A stretch of 64,000 bases of DNA from Oscillospiraceae bacterium. Lineage in GTDB: Bacteria; Bacillota; Clostridia; Oscillospirales; CAG-272. Numbering within the stretch: position 1 is the first letter of the stretch; each line of letters begins with the position of its first letter. The notes beneath the pieces are model-generated. The model saw only the letters and a list, made by a program, of their open reading frames with translations, had not been told where the DNA came from and ran no database searches. Location: assembly GCA_015064555.1 (NCBI GenBank), contig SVRZ01000001.1, positions 1 to 64,000 on the forward strand, written 5' to 3'. This document shows, one piece after another, positions 17,001 to 25,204 of the stretch. A program made the position numbers and the translations under genes.

Positions 17001-19861
17001 TTTGCAATTCTTGAATTGCCCGAATACCAGCCCGCGAATGTGTAATCATCAATCAGAGCTTCAATAGCAAGGCTTACGTTTTCATCAAGTGCCGTTACGC
17101 TTGTGGGAAGCCCCGCAGTCTTATCGCTTGCCGGAGTATATCCGTTATGCGTGTAGGTGATGTTGTAGGTTATAACATCCCACTTAGCATAGAGTGTTGT
17201 GTCTGCGAATATTCTGGCATTTGCCGCGGGATTCGTTAATTCCGCATCGAGATACCAGCCGCCAAACTTGTAATACTGCCTGGTGGGTACGGTCAGATAG
17301 GAGCTGTCAAGCACCAGACCGTCCGAATAGATTCCGCCGATATCCTTCGCGGAGAGGGATGTTCCGCCATTTGAGTTATATGTTATCCTTATGTTGTCTG
17401 CCGCGCATCTCCAATAATACGTGCTGCCGGATCTATAAGCCGTATAGGCTGTGCCGGTATTGAAGGGCGCAAGCGTTACACCGTCATAGATAACGCCGGT
17501 TGCCCTCATAAGAGTTGCGGCATTCAGTGCCTCTGCATTTTCAACTGCAGCACCGCTGATGGTCGTAGTGTCGTTTGAGAATACCGCCGCAAGATAGTTT
17601 ACTTCCTTGCTGACTATAAGGACGGTTATAGTCATCGTTGCGCTCTCGGTACCGACGATCTCGGGGGAGTCGACGGTATTGCTTCCGCTCACATTCAGGC
17701 GCGCGCTGCTTGATATAGGGCTGACTACACCGCCGAGGTTTACAATCCTCAGCTCGCCTTCTATTCCGAGGTATCCGTCGCTCTCATTTAAAACAACTGT
17801 ATACTTACCCTTCGTGGGAGTGTCCTTTTGCGCCGCAGCCGGCTTGTATTTCGTGCCTACTATCAGGTTGTAATCCTCGTGGTTTGTAGTACCCGTGGGA
17901 TCAAGAATTATCTTTGTTGATTCATAGTCGTAAACCGCTATCGAGGAAGCATTCATGATAACGTTCTCACCTATGGTGAGTCTTCCTCCGGGCAGGACCT
18001 TGATTCCCTGTCCCGTAGCATCTATCGTAGCGCGATTACCGTTCTCATACTCATTGAAGGATACGTCCCAGTTATAGGAAAGCGGGAAGAGCGCTTCAAC
18101 AGTCGAAAGCTTAACGACGATTATCGCCGTAGTTATAGATGCATCCTTCTCTATCTTCAACGATATAACAAGAGGATTCATCTTGGCATCTCCCTTGATA
18201 TCAAGATCTATGCGGCTGATCAGGGGATTGCTTTCATTGTAATTGAATTTAGCCTCAGCCACAGCATTGTTCTGAAGCTGCATTATACTGGTATCCAGCC
18301 TTCCGAGCAGATCAACGGTGGTTTCATTATTCACACCGTCTGCATAGAGGTTTACGTATCCGTAAAGCTGAGCAGCGCTTTCAACGCGCATTTTAGCGGT
18401 CGCCGATTGAACGAAGAATCGGTTGAAGGGGAAGCATTCCACGTTAGCAATATAGGGATCGGTCTCTCTTCCTACACCAACGTATTTTGAAAGCTCTTCA
18501 CCCGTAGCGCCCGACATTCCAAGGAAGGTCGATCCGCCTCGATGCTCTATCATTGTGAACATACTCGTGAAGTCACCGCGCTCGAGCCATATGCGGGATC
18601 CGTTATCCGCTGCCGCCTCGTCTATAAAGCCGTAGCACCATATCTTTGAGGAATCCGTAGCATTATGAAGCTCAGCGCCCGTGGCAAGTGATATCTTTGC
18701 ATGTACACCGACGGTAACAGAGTTAAACATCTGCTGTGCGCCTCCGCCCGTAATAACACCGGAAACTATTATAGTTCCGTTGTTCGTGAGAGTAGCGCCA
18801 TCGCCTATGTGAAGTGTATTTTTGGTAGTGTTCGCCGTCATTCTGGCATTTCCGCTGGCAGTGCTTACAAGCTTTCCGTTACTGTATGAGGCATATGCCG
18901 TACTGCTTGTATCTACTGTCGGTATCTCCAGCGTTACACCGGCAGCAACCGTGCTGTCAGAGGTTATCGAATGATTGAAATGGTTTCCGGACGCGTAGGT
19001 CGTTCCACCGTAGGTGAAGGACTGCATCGGCACGACCTTCGCACCGCTCGCCGTAACAGCGCCGAGGGCTGTGGATATATCGGCATAATATTTGGTTCCG
19101 GATGAGGTGGTCGCGTAGGTCGTTCCCAGAAGAGTATACGGAATGGCAAGCTTGTTATCGTTTGCTTTGCTGTAGCCGTCCTCACCGTCGGTGTTTATGT
19201 AATAATTAACATCCGAGTATGTGTAGTAATATTGCTTGGAAACGTTTACGGTAGCAGGCTGTCCGTAATCCGAAATTCTCGATGAAATGGTGACACTCTT
19301 CGAGGTCGCATATCCACCCGGAGCGGTCAGCGACAGGCTTATCTGAGCATTCTTTCCCGCAAAAAGCACCGTATTTTCGGGAATGGTGACAGTCAGCGCC
19401 CGCTTCTCAACCGTGAATACGTGGTTCTCGCAAACGACCTGACCTGTTGCTTTCTCAATTATTTTATAATAATGCTTGCCCGCGTATATACCCGCCTGCG
19501 CAACGTTCGCGCTCGCGAGCTTTCCCTGCGTCGGGTTATCGTATCCGCTATCATCACGCAGAGTGTAGGCGTAAAGCTCTGCCTCGAAATAATCATCAAA
19601 GCTACCGCTTGTTATTCCGTAGACTATTTTACCCGCGTCCGTGAGCGCGAGAGCGACCTTTTCACCGTCATAGATCTTAGAGGTCGTGAAGGATGCACTC
19701 GTATCTACCGGAGGAAGTGTAACGCTCGGTACACTATCCGGATTCGTGGTAACCGTTTTGTTATTCCACTTGACAATCAGCCACGAGGAAGCGCCGATTA
19801 CCGATAACAGAAGTGCCGTTATAGCCACCGCCAAAAGCGATAGCGAGAGATGCTTTCTCAT
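14072..19861 (-). CDS. giant SipW-dependent surface protein with InlB-type repeats, tandem ~90-residue repeats and a C-terminal Hint domain
   Basis: 1929 residues. The signal has the SipW-type motif VIGASSWLIVK. Residues about 45-820 are beta-rich and Gly/Thr/Ser-rich with beta-helix-like turns (DGATLTNNGTIIVSGVITGG). Residues about 825-1065 are InlB B-type repeats (ITYNSNGG ... YYKFGGWYLD ... LYAKWD). About 1065-1690 holds six or seven diverged tandem repeats of 80-100 residues with the pattern DKY-L-V-SG ... IYL-SQI ... A-D-N-YF-W ... LTV-A-W. From Cys1704 a Hint domain begins (SCIAAGTLITLADGSVKPVE ... YEHALFD ... YHLNYLIDGML). An 84-residue acidic, mostly helical tail follows (LYTYEDFAEYIPEEVYNMF). 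Hint domains self-cleave through the N-terminal Cys, so the tail may be released or exchanged for another group. It is the second gene of the operon, 44 bases after copy A, with AAGGAG before the ATG. Role is inferred as a fibre or adhesin; the tail is of unknown function. Confidence 0.8.
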   Translation of the reverse strand: MRKHLSLSLLAVAITALLLSVIGASSWLIVKWNNKTVTTNPDSVPSVTLPPVDTSASFTTSKIYDGEKVALALTDAGKIVYGITSGSFDDYFEAELYAYTLRDDSGYDNPTQGKLASANVAQAGIYAGKHYYKIIEKATGQVVCENHVFTVEKRALTVTIPENTVLFAGKNAQISLSLTAPGGYATSKSVTISSRISDYGQPATVNVSKQYYYTYSDVNYYINTDGEDGYSKANDNKLAIPYTLLGTTYATTSSGTKYYADISTALGAVTASGAKVVPMQSFTYGGTTYASGNHFNHSITSDSTVAAGVTLEIPTVDTSSTAYASYSNGKLVSTASGNARMTANTTKNTLHIGDGATLTNNGTIIVSGVITGGGAQQMFNSVTVGVHAKISLATGAELHNATDSSKIWCYGFIDEAAADNGSRIWLERGDFTSMFTMIEHRGGSTFLGMSGATGEELSKYVGVGRETDPYIANVECFPFNRFFVQSATAKMRVESAAQLYGYVNLYADGVNNETTVDLLGRLDTSIMQLQNNAVAEAKFNYNESNPLISRIDLDIKGDAKMNPLVISLKIEKDASITTAIIVVKLSTVEALFPLSYNWDVSFNEYENGNRATIDATGQGIKVLPGGRLTIGENVIMNASSIAVYDYESTKIILDPTGTTNHEDYNLIVGTKYKPAAAQKDTPTKGKYTVVLNESDGYLGIEGELRIVNLGGVVSPISSSARLNVSGSNTVDSPEIVGTESATMTITVLIVSKEVNYLAAVFSNDTTTISGAAVENAEALNAATLMRATGVIYDGVTLAPFNTGTAYTAYRSGSTYYWRCAADNIRITYNSNGGTSLSAKDIGGIYSDGLVLDSSYLTVPTRQYYKFGGWYLDAELTNPAANARIFADTTLYAKWDVITYNITYTHNGYTPASDKTAGLPTSVTALDENVSLAIEALIDDYTFAGWYSGNSRIAKTTLSGIELLSYFSVPNEDNVTVTIRGEWTKLRYYVVYTYPDGSTTEQIYAATQREEAPLPISVDAYDITKQLCYDHWLYNGAEVTTLADVIPADAEDGARFELTAGSSAKKVLNIVASNGLGIDINITNIYVSHLQYATIMNEYVAQASASDLNTEISKYFLRFIDTENGNTEYDLTAGLKNEYFGDDGALTLTAEYADKYALTVLIDSGAAAIGTRVQVTVPTIYLHESQISMAISEYLNIPYLENAESYRTMAQAQDTNIATSRFFTGWSKDSISISDFVDKKLTVEATFGDKNIITVTGSSGAGVNPITLTGTVYVVESQIAEAFENYIKPYEAQAKQYDLARDTNKYFSRWTDSSGDEIIVITPSMFTDGALTVTAVWENKYVLNISGNSGASTNAISFSKTEYVIQSQIEAIIIEYTKTAIAKDEDINVTRYFSHWEVGGVKIENGVVPPELWQDNVLDISGVWADKYQLQAIADSGTDIVGTRVQFTGAVIYLNPEQIKTAKTDFIDNPLPGSDSSYFSMASAQDDNTATNKYFGGWKFGSATIVTDDDLYALFADNTSVVLVANMASKVKVVLNIPSAYGTSSHRWYIHSTNIALSVIDEWVNEYNYDLTFPEYSTVCYLDSAKTGQITDSLTVTDSGDGTMTIYPDWKEKIVIEVITEKGVDGDASSGKIPTYTVRLSLDGTNEISNTSVTDSAVSTKYFYVMSGQYVKIEPSNSKSQSGLSAYEQITTARSVTLVGSDGSCIAAGTLITLADGSVKPVEELTMDDVLLVYDHESGRFVEAGIIFIEDDGWMEYSIINLRFSNGIVTRLIYEHALFDMTLGRYVYITEGNCEDFVGHEFAMADGDGFTAVTLEEAYVTVEYTGCYSLVTVYHLNYLIDGMLSIPGGIDGIFNMFEYDSDLNYDAEQMKADIEKYGLYTYEDFAEYIPEEVYNMFQAQYFKIAVGKGHITFEKIVAYIEHYLVKHGYV

Positions 19862-19905
19862 AGGCTGCTGCTCCTTTCTTAGATTTTCGACTGTTTATAT
19901 AGCTC

Positions 19906-20661
19906 TCAGTTGGTCTTTTCCACCCATGCTGTGGACACAAATTCGGTGCCCGCCTTATCTCCGCTTGCCTCCCGGAGATATCTGCCAAGACAATGCCTGA
20001 AGTTTGCCGGAATATCAGATCCCGTAAGATTCTTTGGTATCGAGAAGGTATACACCACCTTGATATCCTTCGTGCCGGTGGAGGCAAGCCCTGTAAGAGT
20101 TGTGTCTATATTAAGTATTTTGCCTTCGATGTTTGTTATCGTTTTGCTCGCCCCATCAACCGTTGCCGTTATCGCGTACGAATATTTATATGCATCGTGC
20201 GCGATGGTGTTATTCATCGAGGTATTGAACAGCTTACCGTCATTAACATCCCTGACGTTTTTCGCAAGAAGCGAAAGGTGCAGGTCAAGACTGCCGTTCC
20301 AATCATTTCCAAAGCTTGACTTGCAATTTGCAAGATTTATGCGGTAGGTAACCGATATCTTTCCCGAATCTGTCAGGTTACCGCTTGCATCAACAAAGCT
20401 CTCTGCCCTGTAATCAAATATCTCAACGTCGCCGTAGAGATAAACGAGATCGGTCGAATGAGCGACACCGTATGAATGAAGCTCACCTGTCGCGGTCGTA
20501 TTCATCCCCGAGGGAGCAACAATTATCCAGGATGAAAATCCGATGCTCACCATCGTCATGCAGAAGAGAAGCGGCATAGCAAGCATGAGCGATCTGAGTC
20601 TTTTCATTGTGCTTCTCGACTTTTTTCTTTTCTTTCCGGTTGATTTGATCTCACCGTACAT
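19906..20661 (-). CDS. TasA-like SipW-dependent exported protein (copy A), first gene of the operon
   Basis: 251 residues. A long basic N-region (KSTGKKRKKSRSTMKRLRS) precedes the hydrophobic core and the export motif SIGFSSWIIVAPSG. The mature part has beta-strand segments (ISVTYRINLANC, LDLHLSLLAKNV, KDIKVVYTFSIP) similar in layout to TasA-type proteins but clearly diverged from copies B and C. The first ATG follows AAAGGAGG with 10 bases between; an internal Met at 19 has no good ribosome binding site. It opens the operon behind a 190-base leader. It may be an anchor or cap protein next to the giant protein; this is inference. Confidence 0.7.
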   Translation of the reverse strand: MYGEIKSTGKKRKKSRSTMKRLRSLMLAMPLLFCMTMVSIGFSSWIIVAPSGMNTTATGELHSYGVAHSTDLVYLYGDVEIFDYRAESFVDASGNLTDSGKISVTYRINLANCKSSFGNDWNGSLDLHLSLLAKNVRDVNDGKLFNTSMNNTIAHDAYKYSYAITATVDGASKTITNIEGKILNIDTTLTGLASTGTKDIKVVYTFSIPKNLTGSDIPANFRHCLGRYLREASGDKAGTEFVSTAWVEKTN

Positions 20662-21392
20662 CTGATTGCCGCCTCCTTTCTGTTATCATCAGGTCTTGCT
20701 CTTTTGATTTTGGGCGCGACCACCCGAATAAGTATATGCGCCGGCGCCCGTATATGTGAATCGAGCAGAAATGCTCGTAACTTAATAATATAAATAATAA
20801 ATAATTATTTTATAAGTATAACGCGCATCGCGCGTGCACGCATTCTTATATTAAAAAGATTTTAGCATACTTTTATATATTTTTCAATACTTTTGAGTGA
20901 AAAACAGCAATATGCATAAATGACCCATATCGAATTTATGCAGTTTATTGCAAAAATAACGTATTTTTTGCCATATTTTGTAATTTTGTAGTTTTTTTGA
21001 CTTAGTGTGGGGGCGTGTAAAGATATGAAAAAAGGGTGTGACAAGTGTAAATTTCAACACCTATATAATATAATGAAGGAATTTTTCATTTTTGCCGCAT
21101 AAAAGTAAATGTTTGTTAACATTGAATTTTTGCGCAAAGAAATCAACAAAAAACCGATTCTCTGCTACCTGTCATTTTTGTACCGATATCTCCGGCATAA
21201 AGCTTTTTTAAAGATAAGTACCGAGCTTGCAGCTCTTTTTGCATTGTAACTAAATGTTTGCATAATAAAGACATTTACAATGAATTCTTGATCATTTTGT
21301 AAATATATATTATCATTATTCGCGATAGACGGTGCGATTTTTACTCCACAACGCCGCTTCCTTTAATTTTCAAAAAACACAAAATAACAAAA
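20662..21392. other. long AT-rich intergenic region upstream of the surface-system operon
   Basis: About 730 bases without a gene. The part next to the operon is its leader (20662-about 20852), with small stem-loops CGAGCA-TTTC-TGCTCG near 20762-20777 and GGGCGC...GCGCCC near 20712-20750, and then the promoter. From 20888 to 21392 the sequence is strongly AT-rich with several TATAAT-like words (for example around 21064-21074) that lack matching -35 hexamers. The 60-residue ORF at 20862-21044 overlaps the promoter and is not credible. I do not recognise a known riboswitch. Confidence 0.6.
20859..20887 (-). promoter_or_regulatory. sigma-A promoter of the surface-system operon
   Basis: On the minus strand: -35 TTGAAA (20882-20887), a 17-base spacer ending in TGC, and -10 TAAAAT (20859-20864), giving an extended -10. 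Transcription should start near 20852, leaving a leader of about 190 bases before the first ATG. Confidence 0.75.
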
Positions 21393-21431
21393 AAGAGCGA
21401 AAAACCGCGTCATAGCGGAATCTTCGCTCTT
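21393..21431 (-). terminator. terminator of rnc
   Basis: Minus-strand stem AAGAGCGAA ... TTCGCTCTT with an inner CCGC/GCGG stem, followed by TTTTTTGTTATTTTG. It also insulates the surface-system promoter region from rnc transcription. Confidence 0.85.
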
Positions 21432-21530
21432 CTTGTGCGGCCTCGGATGAAGCCATATCCCGATGTGTCAAAGACCGAGGATTCAAGAGAGAAAATTTGA
21501 TCTCTCCCGAATACGTCGGTGCTTTCCTGC
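21432..21530 (-). other. structured 3' untranslated region of rnc
   Basis: Between the rnc stop and its terminator are two further possible stems on the minus strand: GAGAGATC ... TCTCTC and CCTCGG ... CCGAGG enclosing about 28 bases. I cannot match this to a known RNA family. Confidence 0.35.
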
Positions 21531-22298
21531 TTAATGCTTTTTCTTTCCCTTGACAAGCGCCCGATACGCCGCCTCTGCGGCAGCCGCCTCTGCGAGCTTC
21601 AGACTTCTCCCCTTCCCCTCGCCGAGTCTTTTGTCACCGACAATGCATACACAGGTATAGCACTTATCGTGATCGGGACCGCTTTCATTTGTCTTTTCAT
21701 ACACAGGCTGGGGCATACGGCGCTTTTTATCCGCGCACCACTCCTGCAAAAGATTCTTATAGCTCCTCGTCGGAGCAGCAGCTGCGCGAAGGTATTCGGA
21801 GAGGTCCAACATTATAGAAACAGACTTTATCACCGCCGTCATATCGAATGCCGAATCTATATATATCGCACCTATTATAGACTCAAAAAGGTCCTCCATG
21901 ACCGAGCGCTCGTTTTCAATGCCGAGCTTCATGTCGCCCTCGCCCATTATGAAATACTTCTGGAGTCCGAGCCGCTTTATATTTTCCGACAGGTTCTTCT
22001 TATCTGCAAGATTAGAGCGGATATTTGAAAAGTCGCCTTCGTCAAGCTCGGTCTTTATTCCCTTCTCATAGCGAACAGTCTTTTCTCTTATCAGACTTGT
22101 GACTATGGCGGCGGAAAGCACGCTGTCACCAAAGAATTCGAGCACCTCGTTTGATTGAAACCCGACACTTGTATGCACGTTTGCCTCGTTGCAGAAGCTT
22201 GCTCTGGTGAATGCCTGTCTGATAAGCGACTTATCCTTGAAGGTATATCCTATTATTTTTTCGATCACAGGAAGGTTCTTTTCAAATTCCGAAATCAT
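21531..22298 (-). CDS. rnc: ribonuclease III
   Basis: Double-stranded-RNA endonuclease for rRNA and mRNA maturation. The catalytic signature appears as NEVLEFFGDSVL and the second acidic box as MEDLFESIIGAIYID, which supply the metal-binding Glu and Asp residues. The C-terminal dsRNA-binding domain runs from about 180 (YKNLLQEWCADKK) to the AEAAAAEAAYRAL helix. At 255 residues it has slightly more than the usual length. ATG at 22298 follows CGGAG with 6 bases. It has its own promoter and terminator, so it is separate from the usual smc/ftsY neighbours. Confidence 0.93.
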   Translation of the reverse strand: MISEFEKNLPVIEKIIGYTFKDKSLIRQAFTRASFCNEANVHTSVGFQSNEVLEFFGDSVLSAAIVTSLIREKTVRYEKGIKTELDEGDFSNIRSNLADKKNLSENIKRLGLQKYFIMGEGDMKLGIENERSVMEDLFESIIGAIYIDSAFDMTAVIKSVSIMLDLSEYLRAAAAPTRSYKNLLQEWCADKKRRMPQPVYEKTNESGPDHDKCYTCVCIVGDKRLGEGKGRSLKLAEAAAAEAAYRALVKGKKKH

Positions 22299-22379
22299 TT
22301 TAATCTCCGATCCTTTTCTTCAGCCGTATCCAACGTAAAACGCATCCGATCCGGAGTTCGCGTTTACTGTTACTAAAAT

Positions 22380-22408
22380 ATATTACCATCATTTTGCCGC
22401 CGTGTCAA
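22380..22408 (-). promoter_or_regulatory. sigma-A promoter of rnc
   Basis: -35 TTGACA (22403-22408), 17-base spacer, -10 TAATAT (22380-22385) on the minus strand. Confidence 0.8.
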
Positions 22409-22437
22409 CCACATTTTCCGAAAATCGGCATATGTCA

Positions 22438-22466
22438 TTGACAAAAACAACAAATTATTATATAAT
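22438..22466 (+). promoter_or_regulatory. consensus sigma-A promoter of the O-antigen-ligase-like gene
   Basis: TTGACA (22438-22443), exactly 17 bases, TATAAT (22461-22466). The start codon is about 140 bases downstream, so the leader is long. Confidence 0.88.
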
Positions 22467-22610
22467 ACTAAGAAGAGGGACGAGCCTGCCGCGAGAGCAT
22501 AAGACCTCTGCTCTCACATCGGACCTCCCGATAAAGATAACAGCGAGGGTGCGAGTCTTTTCTACAACACATACCACCCATCGGTAGCCATAAAAGGAGG
22601 CAACACAGAT

Positions 22611-24182
22611 ATGCCGGGCAAAAAGCACCTAAGAGCAAGGCGCACAGAGCTCACAGACGAGAGGATAAGAGCAACCGAAGAGGGATACTCTCCCGCCTCG
22701 GCAGAGCGCGGATGCGAAACAGAAAAAGGGGGATTCGAGCGTTTCCTTGAAGGGCGCGCGCTCGTTCCGATCCTTGCGGTAATAGTATTCGTCGGCCACG
22801 CAACAGGAACCGAGCTTTATCTCGGAACTTTGTTCACCGTTTTGGGATGCTTAGGACTCTGGGTTTGCAAGAGTATTAAGTTTTTCATCCCGTTTTTGCT
22901 AACATTTATTTACCAATTAAACCTTCAGCACACTCCCGGGGCACCAACCTGGTCGGATTATTATAAAGCCCCTCATAGGACGCTTTGGCTCGCTTGTCTT
23001 GCCGCACTGATAGTTATATCGCTGATAGTATACACCGTGAAGAACGTTATTCCGAGGACAAAGGGTGAAAAAGCGCCGCTCATTTATCCGCTGATTTTCC
23101 TCTCTGCGGCATTCATTCTCAACGGTGTGCTCTCGCCCGAATGGACTCCCGCAACTCTTATATTCGGTCTTTGCGAGGTGCTCATATACTTCTATCTTTT
23201 CTACCTTTTCTATTACGGTCTTGAGGGAGAGGATACAAAGAGCATACTTGATTACCTCTGCTACGTTGCTATATTTATAACCCTCATAATATTCGCTCAG
23301 CTCGTGCTGCTTTACGTGCGCGAGGGAAAGGATCTCCTTGTCGGACTTGGATATCTGTTCTCGGTATATATGTGCCTCGGATGGGGCATAAACAACCCCG
23401 TAGGATACTCTATCGCCTTAATGATACCTCTGCTTATAAGGGGCGCCGTCAAGAGCCGATACTACCCCGTTTACTACGTCACCGCCTTCATAGCCTGGGC
23501 AGGAACGGTAATGACGCTTTCAAGAAATGCTATCATCTGGGCTACACTGGCGCTCGGCTTCGGAATAATCGTCGGTTGTCTTTACGGCGAGCGAAAAAAG
23601 TTCTTCCGAGCATCTCTTTCGGTCGTGTGCGTTATAGCCTTCTTTGTGCTCTTCTTATTCTACAATCGCCTTTACGAGCTCTTCAGGCAGCTTATTATGA
23701 AGGGCTTTTCAAACAACGGAAGATTCGACCTCTGGGATCAGGCGGTTGATAATTTCAAGCGCTCACCGATATTCGGAACAGGCTTCTTCGGCTTCGGCAA
23801 GCCCGAAATCGAGCTCGCGGCTGACTTCCTTCCCACAATGGCGCATAACACTATATTTGAGCTTCTTTCGGCTATGGGCATCGTGGGCTTTATCGCCTTC
23901 GGCTATTACCGTCTCAGGTCGCTCGTTCCGCTTATTACGCGCCCGAGCTTCGACAAGCTTATCATCGGTATGACCTTCGGCATAACCATACTTTCAAGCA
24001 TGCTCGATAACTTCGACTTCTACTTCTATACGATGTATCCTTATATGATACTCCTTGCAGTGCTTCACCGCATGCGCCGTCTCGAGCTTATTGATAAGCA
24101 GAAAAAGCGAATCGCAAGGCTGGACAAGAAAATAGCTAAGATCGACAAGAAGCTATGGGATATCGCTCAGCGTCAATACTGA
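22611..24182 (+). CDS. O-antigen ligase/polymerase-like membrane protein
   Basis: 523 residues with about ten to twelve membrane segments after a polar N-terminal region of roughly 50 residues. The Wzy_C/O-antigen-ligase signature region is visible: TLSRNAIIWATLALG, then DLWDQAVDNFKRSPIFGTGFFGFG and MAHNTIFELLSAMGIVGF. Members ligate or polymerise lipid-linked glycans at the outer face of the membrane. The C-terminus is a basic coiled-coil-like helix (IARLDKKIAKIDKKLWD). In a Gram-positive it would act on exopolysaccharide, capsule or teichoic-type polymers. It has its own perfect promoter and AAAGGAGG ribosome binding site, and the MBL-fold gene follows after 20 bases. Exact substrate unknown. 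Confidence 0.75.
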   Translation: MPGKKHLRARRTELTDERIRATEEGYSPASAERGCETEKGGFERFLEGRALVPILAVIVFVGHATGTELYLGTLFTVLGCLGLWVCKSIKFFIPFLLTFIYQLNLQHTPGAPTWSDYYKAPHRTLWLACLAALIVISLIVYTVKNVIPRTKGEKAPLIYPLIFLSAAFILNGVLSPEWTPATLIFGLCEVLIYFYLFYLFYYGLEGEDTKSILDYLCYVAIFITLIIFAQLVLLYVREGKDLLVGLGYLFSVYMCLGWGINNPVGYSIALMIPLLIRGAVKSRYYPVYYVTAFIAWAGTVMTLSRNAIIWATLALGFGIIVGCLYGERKKFFRASLSVVCVIAFFVLFLFYNRLYELFRQLIMKGFSNNGRFDLWDQAVDNFKRSPIFGTGFFGFGKPEIELAADFLPTMAHNTIFELLSAMGIVGFIAFGYYRLRSLVPLITRPSFDKLIIGMTFGITILSSMLDNFDFYFYTMYPYMILLAVLHRMRRLELIDKQKKRIARLDKKIAKIDKKLWDIAQRQY

Positions 24183-24202
24183 GCATGAAAGGATATGATT
24201 TT

Positions 24203-25003
24203 ATGAAATTTACGTTTTTAGGCACTAGCCATGGAATAACAGAAAAGGATCGCTTCACCTCCTCGATACTCGTTGAATCGGGGAAAAGGAGCTATCTTAT
24301 CGACGCAGGTGCTCCGATTATGAAGCTTCTTCGCGAGCGCGAGGTAGACCTCGCGTCTCTTAGCGGCATATTTATAACTCACTCGCACTGCGATCATTTT
24401 CTCGGACTTGTTGAGTTTATGAACCAGATCGAATGCTTCAACGAATTTGGCGGTATCAGGATAAACGTCTTCGGCCCCGAAAACTTCCCCTTCGCACCTA
24501 TGAGATATTTTCTCTTTGGCGATGAAAGCGAGCACGGCACAGATAAATTCATCCCGCCCAAGACCGGCGGAAGCAGAAAAAAGGATGACGGCGAAGGACA
24601 CCGTGTCAGATTTACGCGATACACCGAGGGCACCATTTTTGATGACGGTGCTATGAAGATCACGGCTATAAAGACCGAGCACTGTCCCGATTCGCACGCC
24701 TTTCTCTTAGAATCCGAGGGCAAGCGCGCGCTCATCACGGGCGATCTGCGCGTTGATCTTTCGGATATGCCCGAGATCGCGTTTTGCGAAAGGCTCGACC
24801 TTCTCATAACCGAGGCGGCGCATCCGCTCTGGTCTGAGGAAAGGATAATATCGAGAGCGAGGAGCATCCTCGCGCCGAAGATCGTCATCACTCACGTGTG
24901 CCCCTTCCGTAACACAGAGGAGCATCTCTCGGTGGCGAAGGAAAGACTTTCCGCATCGCATACCGTCATCAGCGTTACCGATGGCGATATTATCGAGATA
25001 TAA
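24203..25003 (+). CDS. metallo-beta-lactamase-fold hydrolase
   Basis: 266 residues from the ATG at 24203, which follows AAAGGA; the ORF-track start is 16 codons earlier, inside the end of the preceding gene. The fold is shown by FLGTSHG at the N-terminus, the metal motif THSHCDHFLGL, ITGDLRVDL and a C-terminal THVCP. This pattern fits the cytosolic Lactamase_B_2 group that includes PhnP-, YycJ- and tRNase Z-like phosphodiesterases. An insertion around 95-135 (PPKTGGSRKKDDGEG) is polar. The natural substrate cannot be deduced. It is the last gene before a strong terminator. Confidence 0.75.
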   Translation: MKFTFLGTSHGITEKDRFTSSILVESGKRSYLIDAGAPIMKLLREREVDLASLSGIFITHSHCDHFLGLVEFMNQIECFNEFGGIRINVFGPENFPFAPMRYFLFGDESEHGTDKFIPPKTGGSRKKDDGEGHRVRFTRYTEGTIFDDGAMKITAIKTEHCPDSHAFLLESEGKRALITGDLRVDLSDMPEIAFCERLDLLITEAAHPLWSEERIISRARSILAPKIVITHVCPFRNTEEHLSVAKERLSASHTVISVTDGDIIEI

Positions 25004-25110
25004 ACTCTCACAAGCCTCCGAAAGCTGTACATATACGCAAGAGATTATAAACACGGATAAATATCTTATGCCGATAAATTGCTTTTAAAAATCAATATTT
25101 GTAAACAAAA

Positions 25111-25152
25111 GGCGACATATCAGCACCGAAGCCCCGGTGAAGATATGCCGTC
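25111..25152 (-). terminator. terminator of the glycoside operon
   Basis: Minus strand: GGCATATC ... CACCG-gggctt-CGGTG ... GATATGTC stem followed by GCCTTTTGTTT. It lies about 55 bases beyond the symporter stop. Confidence 0.65.
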
Positions 25153-25173
25153 TTTCGTATTCAAATCATGGCA

Positions 25174-25203
25174 GTATCACTTTTGCCTGTGATACTTTTT
25201 TAT
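25174..25203 (+). terminator. terminator of the MBL-fold gene
   Basis: GTATCAC-ttttgcct-GTGATAC followed by TTTTTTTAT on the plus strand, placed just before the convergent symporter stop codon. Confidence 0.8.
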
Positions 25204-25204
25204 C

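Larger units (their letters stand above)
22299..22610. other. divergent promoter region between rnc and the O-antigen-ligase-like gene
   Basis: 312 bases holding two divergent sigma-A promoters (listed separately) and a plus-strand leader of about 135 bases that contains GAGAGC ... GCTCTC and other small stems before AAAGGAGG. The ORF at 22402-22587 overlaps the promoter and is not credible. Confidence 0.65.

Noticed and set aside
20862-21044. 60-residue ORF upstream of the surface operon
   Set aside because: It spans the operon promoter and has no ribosome binding site.
21060-21076. Promoter at the TATAAT words near 21064-21074
   Set aside because: No -35 hexamer at the right distance on either strand; the area is simply AT-rich.
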